64,000 nt of DNA from Singulisphaera sp045290345 (GTDB taxonomy: Bacteria > Planctomycetota > Planctomycetia > Isosphaerales > Isosphaeraceae): NCBI RefSeq assembly GCF_045290345.1, contig NZ_CP155447.1, forward strand, positions 8,804,001 through 8,868,000. The letters run 5' to 3'. Below are positions 17,066 to 26,694 of the stretch, in pieces. The notes under the pieces are model-generated. The model made no database searches and had not been told where the DNA came from. It saw only the letters and a list, made by a program, of their open reading frames with translations. The stretch's first letter is position 1, and every line of letters begins with the position of its first letter. Made by a program: the position numbers and the translations under genes.

Positions 17066-19189
17066 ATGAATTTCGGCAGTCTGAGCGGCTTGAGCTCCAA
17101 CGTCCAGTTCGCGACTCCGCTCGGGGCGACCGCCTGGGCGGTACTCGCGGGAATTCCCGTCGGGATCGTCGCGCTCTATTTTCTCAAGCTCCGTCGTCGC
17201 CCCGTACAGGTGCCCAGTACGTTGCTCTGGAAACGGAGCATCGAAGACCTGCACGTGAACAGTCTCTTCCAGCGCCTTCGCAGGAACTTACTGCTCTTCC
17301 TCCAACTCGCGGCCGTCTTGCTAGCAATGCTCGCCCTGACGGGGCCGAGGATCAAGGGGACGTCCGCCCAGGGACAGCGGTACGTCCTGACGATCGATAA
17401 CTCGGCGAGCATGTCGGCCACCGACGTCAAACCGTCGCGCCTTGCGATCGCCAAGATCGATGCCAAGAAGGTCGTTGCCTCCATGGACTCGGACGACCTG
17501 GCGATGGTGATCGCCTTCTCTGATGGTGCGAAGGTGATCTCGAGCTATACGGGAGATCGCCGGCTACTGGCCCAGCGGATCGACTCGATCCAACCGACCG
17601 AGTCGGCCACCTCCCTTCGCGAAGCACTCCAGGTTGCGGCCGGCCTGGCCAACCCGTCGCGCCAAAAGGACGTGGGGGAAGGGGTGGTGGCGACGCAACT
17701 CGTCGCGCCCAAGTTGAAGATCTACACGGACGGTGGATTTTCCGATGTCGAGGGGTTCAGCCTGGGAAACCTCGAGCCCGAAGTCATCGTGATCGGTCCC
17801 CCGCCTCCTCCGGTTTCCGCGGCGGCCGATCCCAAGCCTTCATCGCCCGCCCGAACCAAGACCGCTTCGGACAATGTCGCCATCCTTGCGCTTCAGTCCA
17901 GGCGAAATGATGAGCGTATCGATACGTACCAGGTCTTTGGGCGAATCCACAACTATCGTGGCCAGCCGGTCGAGACCGAGGCCCAGCTTCTCAGGCACGA
18001 CCCGAAAAAGCCTGGCGAAAAGGGAAACCTGATCGACGCGATCGCCCTGAAACTGGCGCCGCAGAGCGATCAGTCGTTCAAGTTCGAACTGCCCGACACG
18101 GGGATGGCGGAACTCGAGGTGAGGCTGCTTGTCGAGGATTCGCTGGCGCTGGACAACCGAGCTTTCACGGTGGTCGGCAACCCTCGCAAGGCGCAGGTTT
18201 TGGTCGTGACGGCCGGCAATCGCTATCTGGTCGATACGTTGCGAACGCCGACCGCCGTCGAGCGCGCGGACGTCACGGTCGTCGCCCCCGAAGAGACCAA
18301 GTCCGACGCCATCGCCCGCGACCTTCGGTCGGGTCGTTACGACCTGGTGATCTACGATCACTTTCGCCCTGAGACGTCTCCCGAGGCGAATGCCCTCTAT
18401 TTTGGCGTCCTACCTCCCGGGCCTGCGTATGCCAAGTCGAAGATTCAGGAGCAGCCGATCATCCTCGACTGGGATGTTTCCCATCCGCTCATGCAATACG
18501 TCCGTGACCTTCCGACCGTGGCGATCCTCAAGGCCGTGACGGTCGAGCCTCCTCCCGGTTCGACGAACTTGATCGAAGGCAATCAGGGACCGCTCGCGTT
18601 CGTGGCCCCGCGTGAGGGTTACTCGGACGCCGTTGTTACCTTCGCGCTCATGGATGGCGAAAAATTTAATACGAACTGGTATCGAAATATCAGTTTTCCG
18701 TTGTTCCTCTTCAATAGCCTGCAAGTGCTGGGGAACGCTCGCGAGTCCGCCGGCGATGATATCCATCTGCCTGGCCGCCCAGTCGTTCTTCGCGCGGAGT
18801 CGTCTAAGGGGCAGATCAAGGTCACGTCGGCCGACGGCAAGAAGGTCGAGACACTGTCTCGGACGCTCCAGGGAACCTACGTGGACGACCAGGTCGACGC
18901 GACCGGGATTTATCACGCCCGTTGGGAACCTGACGGTCTGCTTGCCTTTGCAGTCAATCAGTTCGACGCCCGCGAGAGCGACCTGGCGACGCGCGGCCTG
19001 GTCCCTGAAGGTATTCCGCCAGATTCGACCCTGGCCGAAAGCTACAAGATCAAGATCGGCTACAACCCTGTCTCCGGCACGCGGAACCCGCGGCCTATTC
19101 GCAAAGATTGGTGGAAGCCGATTGCGGCGATCGCGCTCGGTATCGTTCTTCTGGAATGGTACATTTACAACCGACGCGTGTATGTGTAA
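17066..19189 (+). CDS. VWA-domain membrane protein, BatA-like
   Basis: 707 residues. Two N-terminal membrane helices (about 28-45 and 72-93, with the BatA-type linker VPSTLLWKRSIEDL between them) precede a VWA domain with MIDAS DNSASM and the ATSLREAL threonine. A long beta-rich periplasmic part and one last helix (WWKPIAAIALGIVLLEW) follow. GGGAGACGGCGGA precedes ATG 17066. It ends the MoxR cluster. The two VWA proteins probably form membrane receptors for the MoxR/DUF58 pair (inference). Confidence 0.85.
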   Translation: MNFGSLSGLSSNVQFATPLGATAWAVLAGIPVGIVALYFLKLRRRPVQVPSTLLWKRSIEDLHVNSLFQRLRRNLLLFLQLAAVLLAMLALTGPRIKGTSAQGQRYVLTIDNSASMSATDVKPSRLAIAKIDAKKVVASMDSDDLAMVIAFSDGAKVISSYTGDRRLLAQRIDSIQPTESATSLREALQVAAGLANPSRQKDVGEGVVATQLVAPKLKIYTDGGFSDVEGFSLGNLEPEVIVIGPPPPPVSAAADPKPSSPARTKTASDNVAILALQSRRNDERIDTYQVFGRIHNYRGQPVETEAQLLRHDPKKPGEKGNLIDAIALKLAPQSDQSFKFELPDTGMAELEVRLLVEDSLALDNRAFTVVGNPRKAQVLVVTAGNRYLVDTLRTPTAVERADVTVVAPEETKSDAIARDLRSGRYDLVIYDHFRPETSPEANALYFGVLPPGPAYAKSKIQEQPIILDWDVSHPLMQYVRDLPTVAILKAVTVEPPPGSTNLIEGNQGPLAFVAPREGYSDAVVTFALMDGEKFNTNWYRNISFPLFLFNSLQVLGNARESAGDDIHLPGRPVVLRAESSKGQIKVTSADGKKVETLSRTLQGTYVDDQVDATGIYHARWEPDGLLAFAVNQFDARESDLATRGLVPEGIPPDSTLAESYKIKIGYNPVSGTRNPRPIRKDWWKPIAAIALGIVLLEWYIYNRRVYV

Positions 19190-19232
19190 GTGCTTGCGAA
19201 TCAAGGCGAATTTGTCAATCGGTGAATCGACG

Positions 19233-19346
19233 CAGGCTAACGAGCCTGACGCGTTTCGAGTACGGAACTCGTCGTCCTCAGGCTTCCCTCGATAGCTGGT
19301 TCACATCGGTCTGCTGAGAGACTCTACCGACGGTGGTTTACCGTCG
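19233..19346. terminator. Two hairpins in a convergent gap, possible bidirectional terminator
   Basis: Between the end of the VWA gene and the convergent phosphoesterase gene lie two perfect inverted repeats. CAGGCT/AGCCTG with a 4-base loop is at 19233-19248, and CGACGGT/ACCGTCG with a 5-base loop at 19328-19346. Neither has a T tract, so termination is inferred from position only. Nothing else is seen in this 255-base gap. Confidence 0.35.
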
Positions 19347-19444
19347 AGTGGGCCCGAGGCGAGGTGTGTCCCCCCTGGAATCAGCCCCTTGCGCGCCCGA
19401 TCACGAGGAGCCACGAGGCCGTTCCGATCGCGGGTACGCGTCGT

Positions 19445-20650
19445 TCAGGTGAAAATGGTCGGAGTGACATTCTCGGGCAAGTGTGATTGTTGCGGGTTCG
19501 AGGAAGCCAGAGAATTCTCTCGTCCGACGCGGAGCACGAGTCGGCTGATCTCGGGAATGCAGCCGAAGCGGATCGGATGTTTGCCCGCCACGCCTTGGCT
19601 GACGTGAAGCAAGGTCCGGCCCGAGCGGAAATAACCTCGGTCGAAGCGTCGAGAGTACCGGCTCGGCATGAAGACGGGCCCGACCCCTGGCAACCGGATC
19701 TGACCGCCGTGGTTGTGTCCGGAAAGCATCAGGTCGATCCCTGATTCCACGGCGCGTGCGAATTGATCGGGCGAGTGGCTCAGGAAGAGTCGGAAGTCCG
19801 CGTCCGGGGCTGCGTTGAGGTTGAGTTCCGGTCCCCAGGGAGTGGAGGTGCCACCCAGAGCCAGGGTCAGCCCCTGAATCTCGAGTTGGGTCCATAATCC
19901 CTCGAGGTCGGTAAACCCCGCCTGTTCGAGACGCTTTTGGACTTCGGCGGGGTGATGGTCGAAGTCGTGGTTGCCCAGGATGGAAAACGTTCCCAGGCGA
20001 CCGCGCAACCGTGACATGACCGGTACGATCCAGTCGAGTGCAAGGTCGCTGTCGATCAGATCCCCGGTGAAGACGAACAGGTCGGCTGGCCACTCGGCGG
20101 CCTCAGCGGCGATGTGTTCAAAAAAGCGTTGTTGGAAGCAGGGGGCAAAGTGGAGGTCACTGACCTGCACGATACTGAGGCCGTCCCAGACAGCCGGAAG
20201 GGTCGGGAGCGTGATCGTCCACTCCCGTTTTCGCAGGCGGAACGAGTCGTTGCCCTTGATTTTCAAGAGCCAGGAGTGACGACCGGAGCCGATCAGGTTC
20301 TCTTTCCCAAGGCGATGAGCGAGGTCGATGTCCGACGTCTGTTCGGCGATGCCGTCGGGAATTCGTCGACGGCGGAGGAGCAGCGAGCAGACCGGGATGC
20401 CGATCAACGCGACCACGAGGCAGAGCAGTGAATAGACGCGGATCGGCCAGGACCAAGGAGTTTCCTTCCCTTGAAGAAACTCCCAGGTCATGGCTCCCGA
20501 GATGAGAAGCACAATCGCCAGGTAGCACTTTCCGACCCGCTCTCTCAACGGTGGCATGATGCCCATGCCGTGGAGCAGGTTCGTGAGGTAGACGAAGACC
20601 CCCGCATGGCCGATCGCCACCAAGGTCGCGAGCGACCAGTTAAGAATCAT
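19445..20650 (-). CDS. Membrane-anchored calcineurin-like metallophosphoesterase
   Basis: 401 residues. Three hydrophobic segments in the first 105 residues anchor a C-terminal metallophosphoesterase domain with the full metal set: SDLHF (DxH), FTGDLID, LGNHDFDHH, LFLSHSPD and LSGHNHGGQ. This is the YaeI/YkuE-like branch, which includes lipid and UDP-diacylglucosamine hydrolases. Substrate unknown. The start codon lies inside the end of the upstream PAS-GAF-receiver gene (11-base overlap), so translation is probably coupled. Confidence 0.85.
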   Translation of the reverse strand: MILNWSLATLVAIGHAGVFVYLTNLLHGMGIMPPLRERVGKCYLAIVLLISGAMTWEFLQGKETPWSWPIRVYSLLCLVVALIGIPVCSLLLRRRRIPDGIAEQTSDIDLAHRLGKENLIGSGRHSWLLKIKGNDSFRLRKREWTITLPTLPAVWDGLSIVQVSDLHFAPCFQQRFFEHIAAEAAEWPADLFVFTGDLIDSDLALDWIVPVMSRLRGRLGTFSILGNHDFDHHPAEVQKRLEQAGFTDLEGLWTQLEIQGLTLALGGTSTPWGPELNLNAAPDADFRLFLSHSPDQFARAVESGIDLMLSGHNHGGQIRLPGVGPVFMPSRYSRRFDRGYFRSGRTLLHVSQGVAGKHPIRFGCIPEISRLVLRVGRENSLASSNPQQSHLPENVTPTIFT

Positions 20651-22517
20651 GAACGATTGCCTTGGGTGGTGGAGAATCCAGGACGTCGGCCTGGCTGTCC
20701 GTTGCGGTGGGGAGCGGAGGGGATGAGGGGGGGGAGGGCTGGACGGCGACCGGGCTCGAGCTCGACGGGCGGAGGGCTTGTTCGACAGCCTCCATGAGCC
20801 GGTCGGAGCGGAACGGTTTGTAGAGTACGGTTTGCAGCCCTTCCTGACGTGCTTTGACGATCGAGTGTGCAGGATCCCAACCGAATCCGGTCATGAGGAT
20901 GATGGGCACGCCCGGCTGCACTTCACGGAGGCGACGATACGTCTCAAAGCCGTCGAGGTCGGGAAGGCGGATATCGACGAGGGCTGCCGCATAAGGCGTC
21001 TGTCGGGCCAGGGCGATGGCTTCGTGCGCATCGCGCGCGGTTTCGACAATCGCGCCATGGGAGCCGAGGAGATGGTGGGCCGATTTCCGGATCGACTCGT
21101 CGGCATCGACGACCAGGAGGCGCGAGTTTGAGAGACGGGGCGTGGGCCGAGGCGTACTGCGCTTCGGTTCGGGCGCGATCGAGGAGCCCACCTTATGGAT
21201 CAGACTTCGGATCTCTCGGGCGCGGACGAGGAGGTGCCGGAGGCGAGCGATGATGTCATCATCGTGCCCGGCGTAACGGTCGAGCACGGTAGTGGCGTCG
21301 TTGAGAATATCGTCCAGGGGGATTGCCAGCTCGCGGCTGATCGCCTCCACCGACGCGGTCGCCGCACTAAACTTCTCGGCTTGAAGCAGGTCGAGCGTGT
21401 TCAAGGCCGAGGCAACATTTCTCGCATAGATCTCGAGAAACTGCCGGTCACGCTCGTCGAACGCATTCGACCGCGCATTCTCGACGTTGAGTGTCCCGAT
21501 GACCGTGCCGTGATAAATCAAGGGGACGGTCAGCGAGCTCCGCGCACCGGCGGCCCCTTCCAGATAGAGCGGATCGTGAGTGGTATCCGGACAGAGGTAG
21601 CTCTGGCCGGTGGCCGCGACAAACCCGGTCACCCCGTTATTCTCTTTACGTGCGAACAGTTCGCGATTGGCGGCGCTCGGCGTCATGCCCTCGGTAAGCA
21701 GTGGGATGAGCATTCCAGTGGCGCGGTCGAGCAGGCGGATCTCAATGAAGTCGAGACCGAGGAGGTCCTTCATGTGCCGCGTGATGTTGTACTTCAGCAG
21801 ATCGGTCCGCTCTTCGACCCCTAGCTCCGACAACTCCTCGGGAGTGAGGTCGGCAAGTTCATCCCCCGCCTTGTGGATCGCGTTGACCTTTAGCTGTTGC
21901 TGAGTCTCGTCAGTAATATCACGGGTCAGAGCGATGAGTTGGGTGAGACTCTGGGACGAGTCGAAGACCGGTGTCACGGTGACTCGCAGATAGCGGTTGG
22001 CCCCGATCCGCAGGACGGTACTCGCCGGAGTTTTCGAGGCCACGGCGGATGTGAACGGGCAAGGGTCGGGACCGATCACCTCGGGGTTCCCCAGCGCCCT
22101 GTAGAACTTGCCCCCGATCGTCTCGACCGCCTGATCGGCGAGGGAGTGAAATTCCGGATTGGCCCAGATCACCCGGAGATCGGGATCGACGATCGCCACG
22201 CCGTCGGCGATCGCGTCGAGAATCTCTTCCGCCTGGATCAGCACGCCCGCCCAGCGGACTGCCGTCAGTTGAGCGGTATCGACGTAAACCCCGTCGAATT
22301 CCTGGTCTCGAAGTAAGACCAGGGCGCGCGCCATCGTCCGCGCCGTGACGATTTCGTAAGAATGTGCTAGTTGTTCGCGCGGCGACGAACCGAGGTGACT
22401 GTCGCGCTCGATAACTAAGAGTCGAGGCTTGCCCGCCACACGTGTCGCTCCCGCTAAGACACGGCACGTCCGGCCCCGCGCCGAGGGGCCGCTCCATACC
22501 GGCTCAAGATTCCCCAT
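20640..22517 (-). CDS. PAS-GAF-receiver signalling protein lacking a kinase domain
   Basis: 625 residues: an N-terminal receiver-like fold, a PAS domain (EILDAIADGVAIVDPDLRVI), a GAF domain (about 215-370), a helical segment and a C-terminal receiver. The receiver is intact (D471/D473 region DADE, D515, T near MTGFG, K567), so it can be phosphorylated. The helical segment looks like a HisKA dimerisation helix, but the phosphate-accepting His position reads SRELAIPL, with Arg where His belongs, and no ATPase domain follows. A Pro/Ser-rich tail closes it. ATG 22517 after AAGGGGAGA is preferred to GTG 22556. Confidence 0.8.
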   Translation of the reverse strand: MGNLEPVWSGPSARGRTCRVLAGATRVAGKPRLLVIERDSHLGSSPREQLAHSYEIVTARTMARALVLLRDQEFDGVYVDTAQLTAVRWAGVLIQAEEILDAIADGVAIVDPDLRVIWANPEFHSLADQAVETIGGKFYRALGNPEVIGPDPCPFTSAVASKTPASTVLRIGANRYLRVTVTPVFDSSQSLTQLIALTRDITDETQQQLKVNAIHKAGDELADLTPEELSELGVEERTDLLKYNITRHMKDLLGLDFIEIRLLDRATGMLIPLLTEGMTPSAANRELFARKENNGVTGFVAATGQSYLCPDTTHDPLYLEGAAGARSSLTVPLIYHGTVIGTLNVENARSNAFDERDRQFLEIYARNVASALNTLDLLQAEKFSAATASVEAISRELAIPLDDILNDATTVLDRYAGHDDDIIARLRHLLVRAREIRSLIHKVGSSIAPEPKRSTPRPTPRLSNSRLLVVDADESIRKSAHHLLGSHGAIVETARDAHEAIALARQTPYAAALVDIRLPDLDGFETYRRLREVQPGVPIILMTGFGWDPAHSIVKARQEGLQTVLYKPFRSDRLMEAVEQALRPSSSSPVAVQPSPPSSPPLPTATDSQADVLDSPPPKAIVHDS

Positions 22518-22922
22518 CGTACAGCGTCTCCCCTTCTTCGGGCAAGTCGAGCACACGACTGACGAAGAGAATCTCTCTCGTGGTGCCTCATCCTTACCAC
22601 ATCCTGCTCGATGGCGAACGATTCCGAGGATACCACTTTCTCGTCTACGCTCAATCGACCGATCCTGTTGGAGACTTTGTTGGCCGATTCTGCCGTTTTT
22701 TGAGTGATCCGGTTCGCGTTCCGTAAATTGGTCGAGGCTGGCCGTGTGACTCGGGAGGGTTTACTTGAAGTCACGTGCCAGATCGGGCTTGTGGCACGTC
22801 CGATGGGTTTCCGTTGTTTCCGGTGCAAGTCCATCGTGCGGCTTGACACAGCCTCGATTCGCCCACTAGCATCGCTCGAGCCAATTCCTCGCGACACGAA
22901 CTTGCGGCTGGAGCGCTGGTCA
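22518..22922. other. Divergent intergenic region
   Basis: About 405 bases between the PAS-GAF-receiver gene and the isochorismatase-fold gene. Apart from the promoter at 22843-22872 I see no supported gene. Frames open into this region but have no ribosome sites. Confidence 0.4.
22843..22872 (+). promoter_or_regulatory. Sigma-70-like promoter for the hydrolase/aminotransferase operon
   Basis: A perfect -35 hexamer TTGACA at 22843-22848 is followed after 18 bases by TAGCAT at 22867-22872 (4 of 6 matches). The start codon of the next gene is about 50 bases downstream. Confidence 0.55.
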
Positions 22923-23501
22923 ATGCGTTTAACCGAACGCCTCACCGGACAAAACGGTGCACTGTTGGTGGTCGATGTCCAAGAGAAACTGATGGCGCGG
23001 ATCAAACACCGTGACCTGGTGGTTGCGAACGCGATCCGACTGGTTCACGCCGCAGAGATCTTGAAGTTGCCATTTTGGGCCACCGAGCAATACCCTGAAG
23101 GCCTCGGGCCCACGATTTATGAACTGGCGACTCTGATCCCTGAGCGGCACTCGAAGACGACGTTCCATTGCTGCGCGGTGCCCCAGATCCTCGAACAGCT
23201 CTATGGACGGCACATCAAGCACGTCACCCTGGTGGGAATCGAGGCGCACGTCTGCATCGCCCAGACGGCGCTGGAGTTACTCAAACTCGGTTTCGCGGTG
23301 CAAGTCCCCGCGGACGCCGTAGCGTCGCGGACGAAGATGGATTGGGAGTTCGCACTCCGCCGGCTTGAAGCGGCGGGCGTGGTTTTGACGACGACCGAGG
23401 CGGTCCTCTTCGAGTGGACCGAGCGCTCGGATCGGCCCGAATTCAAAGCAATCAGCGAGTTGGTCAAGTCGTTTCAGCAACCCGGCCTGAGCACTGGGTG
23501 A
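22923..23501 (+). CDS. Isochorismatase-fold cysteine hydrolase
   Basis: 192 residues with the family triad in place: Asp in LLVVDVQEKL, Lys in RHSKTTF and Cys in VGIEAHVCIAQTAL. This fold covers nicotinamidases, isochorismatases and unassigned amide hydrolases such as YcaC. The short length and sequence fit the last group. ATG 22923 lies just downstream of a good promoter. The class V aminotransferase starts 22 bases after its stop, suggesting one transcript. Confidence 0.85.
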   Translation: MRLTERLTGQNGALLVVDVQEKLMARIKHRDLVVANAIRLVHAAEILKLPFWATEQYPEGLGPTIYELATLIPERHSKTTFHCCAVPQILEQLYGRHIKHVTLVGIEAHVCIAQTALELLKLGFAVQVPADAVASRTKMDWEFALRRLEAAGVVLTTTEAVLFEWTERSDRPEFKAISELVKSFQQPGLSTG

Positions 23502-23523
23502 ACATTCAACGAGGAGCCTCTCC

Positions 23524-24735
23524 GTGTCCGCAATCGAACGCCCTGTTCCACCAACACCGCTCAGCCCTTCGCCTCGGCTCCTTCTGGGGCCTGGTCCGAG
23601 TGACGTTCACCCGCGAGTTTTGGCGGCGCTCGGGCTGCCCTTGCTCGGGCACATGGATCCTGAGTTCATCGCCCTGATGGACGAAACGCAGAACCTGCTC
23701 CGCTACGTCTTTCAAACGGAGAATCGGCTGACGCTGGCGGTCTCGGGCACAGGCTCGGCTGGGATGGAGGCGGTCGTCGTCAACCTGATCGAGCCGGGCG
23801 ACTCGATGCTCGTCTGCGTCAACGGGGTCTTCGGAAGCCGGATGGTCGACGTTGCCGAGCGCGCGGGGGCCAAGGTCACGGTGATTGAACGCCCCTATGG
23901 CGAGGTTTTTGATCCGGAGGAGGTCCGGGCCGCCGTCAAGCGAGTCGGCCCGAAGGTGGTCGGAATCGTCCATGCCGAGACCTCAACCGGGGCCTGGCAG
24001 CCTGTCGAAGAGATCGCCCGGATTGCCCACGAGGCAGGCGCCTTCATTGCGATCGACGCCGTGACTTCGCTCGGCGGTGTTCCGGTCAAGATCGACGAGT
24101 GGGAGATCGACGCGGTCTACTCGGGGACTCAGAAGTGTCTGAGCTGTCCTCCGGGCCTTTCTCCGGTCTCCTTTAGCCCGCGCGCCGCCGAGCTGATCGC
24201 GAACCGGAAAACAAAGGTGCAAAGCTGGTATCTCGACATGTCGATGATCCAGAAGTACTGGGGCAGTGACCGGGTCTACCATCACACCGCGCCGATCAGT
24301 ATGAACTTTGCGTTTCGCGAGGCACTCGCTCTGATCGTGGAAGAGGGCCTCGAAGCTCGTCACGCTCGGCATGCCTTGAACGCCAATGCCTTGAAAGCCG
24401 GGCTGGCTGCCATGGGGATTGGTATCGTCACCGTCGCGGGGCATCAACTTCCACAGCTCACCTGCGCTCAGATCCCCGAGGGAATCGACGACATGGCCGT
24501 GCGTCGTCGGCTCTTGAATGACTGGGGAATCGAGGTTGGCGGCGGCCTCGGCTCCCTCAAGGGGAAGGCCTGGCGGATCGGTTTGATGGGACATAACTCG
24601 CGCCAGGCCAATGTGAGCTTGCTGCTCGCGGCCCTGGAAACCTGCCTGCGCGACCTTGGGAGCGCCTTGGAGCCGGGCGCGGCCTTGGCGGCGGCCTCGG
24701 CCGTCTACCGTCACGATCAGAAGACTGGGAACTGA
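23524..24735 (+). CDS. Class V aminotransferase, alanine-glyoxylate/serine-pyruvate type
   Basis: 403 residues. The motif LLLGPGPSDVHPRVL at the start, the cofactor region SGTGSAGMEA, HAETSTGAWQPVEEI, the PLP-contacting IDAVTSLGG and the PLP lysine in YSGTQKCLSCPPGL mark an AGXT-like enzyme. It would transfer an amino group from alanine or serine to glyoxylate or a related oxo acid. GTG 23524 follows GAGGAG. It shares an operon with the isochorismatase-fold hydrolase. Confidence 0.9.
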   Translation: MSAIERPVPPTPLSPSPRLLLGPGPSDVHPRVLAALGLPLLGHMDPEFIALMDETQNLLRYVFQTENRLTLAVSGTGSAGMEAVVVNLIEPGDSMLVCVNGVFGSRMVDVAERAGAKVTVIERPYGEVFDPEEVRAAVKRVGPKVVGIVHAETSTGAWQPVEEIARIAHEAGAFIAIDAVTSLGGVPVKIDEWEIDAVYSGTQKCLSCPPGLSPVSFSPRAAELIANRKTKVQSWYLDMSMIQKYWGSDRVYHHTAPISMNFAFREALALIVEEGLEARHARHALNANALKAGLAAMGIGIVTVAGHQLPQLTCAQIPEGIDDMAVRRRLLNDWGIEVGGGLGSLKGKAWRIGLMGHNSRQANVSLLLAALETCLRDLGSALEPGAALAAASAVYRHDQKTGN

Positions 24736-24927
24736 TCTCCTTGGTCGCCCCATCAAGAACCGAGGGAAATCCGGGTGTCACGGCTACTTGGGAATGGTAC
24801 CCGTGGCATCCGGCTCCAACAGAGATCAAGGGGATGACCGGATCTTCGGGCATTCCTGAGGCCGTCCCGAGTCGGTTTCGCGACGGAAATCCGGAAACCT
24901 GTATCCGAATCCATTCGTTGAATCCAC

Positions 24928-24956
24928 TTGCGGGTCCGGGGCGTGCCCACTATACT
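24928..24956 (+). promoter_or_regulatory. Sigma-70-like promoter upstream of the coiled-coil protein
   Basis: TTGCGG at 24928-24933, 17 bases, then TATACT at 24951-24956. The GTG start is about 54 bases downstream. The rest of the 274-base gap shows no supported gene. Confidence 0.55.
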
Positions 24957-25009
24957 TAGGGCAATGACGTTCGTCGGAGTTACGCATTCCCGCGAGGGAG
25001 GGCCTTGCT

Positions 25010-26641
25010 GTGAATGAGCTTGAGCAGCCAATCGGGCGGGTCTGGCGTCGGATGCGATTTCAGCGGTTCCTCTCGGCCCTGGTGTGGTGCTGGGGGGCGG
25101 CACTGCTGGTCGTCGCGGTCGCGATCGCGGTGGAGAAGTTTGCCAACCGGCCCTTGCCCGGCGCGGACTGGGTGCCGTTTGCGATTGCGGGCGGAGCCGG
25201 TCTTGTCGTGGCCGCCCTGATCGCACTTTTGAGTGGTCCGAGTCGAGTCGACGCCGCGGTGGCGATTGATCGCGTCTTCCACCTCAACGAACGGTTGAGT
25301 ACCGCGCTCACGCTTCCCGAATCATTGAAGGCGACCCCCGCCGGGCAAGCCCTCCTTGCCGATACGATTCGTCATGTAGGAAATCTCGACATCAACGTGG
25401 AGTTTGCTCCGACCTTGCCTCGCACCGCCTGGGTTCCGCTGATTCCAGCGGCCTTGGCGCTGGGGTTGTTGTTTGTGGAGCCTTTGCTTCAGAAGACAGC
25501 CCTGGCGAAACCGTCGGACGCGATCGAGAAGAAGTTGGTGGTCGATCAGACCAAGGCTTTAGGCAAGAAAATCGCGAGCCAGCGGAAAGAACTCGATAAG
25601 GGGAAGTTCGCCGAAGCCGAGAAACTTCTGGCCGAGATCGAGAAGGCCGCGGAGGATCTCGCCAAAGCTCCCCCCGCCCAGAAGGACAAGGCCCTGGTCG
25701 AGCTCAACAAGCTGACCGACGCCGTGAAGGACCGACAGAAGAAACTGGGCTCCCCCGAGCAGATCGACCGGCAGCTCCAGCAACTCAAGCAGATGGCCAG
25801 TAGCGGCCCTGCTGATGATTTTGCACGTGATCTGGCCAAGGGCGAGTTTCAGAAAGCGGCCGACGAGCTCAAGAAGCTCCAGGAAAAATTGAAGCCAGGC
25901 AAGATGACCGAGTCTGATAAGAAGGAGCTTCGGGAGCAGCTAAAGGAAATGTCCAAGCAGCTCGAGAAGCTGGCCAATCTCGATCAGCGCAAGCAGCAAC
26001 TCGAAGAAGCCCGCAAGAACGGTGGTCTTTCCGAGGGGCAATTCAAGCAAGAAATGGCCAAGCTCGAAGAGCAGGCGAAGAGTTTGCAGCAACTCCAGAA
26101 ACTGGCCTCCAAGTTGGGCGAGGCCGGCGAGCAACTGCAAAAGGGAGACCTTGAGAAAGCCGCCGCCGCCATGGGAGTCAGTCAGAAGCAACTCAGTGAG
26201 ATGGCCAGCCAACTCCAGGAGCTGGAATCACTTGACGGCGCACTGGCCGACCTCCAAGAAGCCAAGAACGGGATGGCCGGTGACCAAGCGAATCAGCTCG
26301 GCGATAGCCTGTCAAATATGATGGGCATGGGTGACGGTAATCGTCGTGGTATGGGGTCGGGCATGGGTCGGGGGCGAGGTCAAGGGGATCGCCCCGAGGC
26401 ACCCGACGACACCAACACCTACACCGCCCAGGTCAAGCAGCAGATCGGCAAGGGGAAGGCGGTCCTTAAAGGATATGGTCCGTCGGGCAACCCTCTCAAG
26501 GGGCAGAGCGTCATCGACATCCAGGCGGAGATGGCAACGACGGAAGGGCTATCGGCCGAGGCCTTGACGAACCAAAAGGTTCCCAAGAACATCGAGAAGC
26601 ATATCCGGGGCTACTTCGACCAGATCAACAAGGGCCGTTGA
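25010..26641 (+). CDS. Membrane protein with long coiled coil
   Basis: 543 residues starting with GTG at 25010 after GAGGGAGGG. Membrane segments lie at about 24-42, 55-75 and 144-161. Residues about 175-430 are a long charged coiled coil rich in Lys, Glu, Gln and Leu (for example QRKELDKGKFAEAEKLLAEI). A Gly/Met/Arg-rich linker and a short C-terminal domain follow. It resembles DUF4175-like envelope proteins of planctomycetes in layout only. A structural or scaffold role is likely; no enzymatic motif is seen. Confidence 0.65.
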   Translation: MNELEQPIGRVWRRMRFQRFLSALVWCWGAALLVVAVAIAVEKFANRPLPGADWVPFAIAGGAGLVVAALIALLSGPSRVDAAVAIDRVFHLNERLSTALTLPESLKATPAGQALLADTIRHVGNLDINVEFAPTLPRTAWVPLIPAALALGLLFVEPLLQKTALAKPSDAIEKKLVVDQTKALGKKIASQRKELDKGKFAEAEKLLAEIEKAAEDLAKAPPAQKDKALVELNKLTDAVKDRQKKLGSPEQIDRQLQQLKQMASSGPADDFARDLAKGEFQKAADELKKLQEKLKPGKMTESDKKELREQLKEMSKQLEKLANLDQRKQQLEEARKNGGLSEGQFKQEMAKLEEQAKSLQQLQKLASKLGEAGEQLQKGDLEKAAAAMGVSQKQLSEMASQLQELESLDGALADLQEAKNGMAGDQANQLGDSLSNMMGMGDGNRRGMGSGMGRGRGQGDRPEAPDDTNTYTAQVKQQIGKGKAVLKGYGPSGNPLKGQSVIDIQAEMATTEGLSAEALTNQKVPKNIEKHIRGYFDQINKGR

Positions 26642-26656
26642 TCCGCAAGAAGCGGA
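26642..26656. terminator. Short hairpin in convergent gap
   Basis: TCCGC, AAGAA, GCGGA directly after the stop of the coiled-coil gene, followed about 30 bases later by TTTTTATAAG. It lies in the 53-base gap between convergent genes. Weak stem, so termination is tentative. Confidence 0.3.
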
Positions 26657-26694
26657 CGGCCCTCGGGTCAGGACGATTTTTATAAGCGCGGTCG

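Noticed and set aside
24741..24959. 72-codon frame upstream of the coiled-coil gene
   Set aside because: It runs through the candidate promoter at 24928-24956 and lacks a ribosome site.
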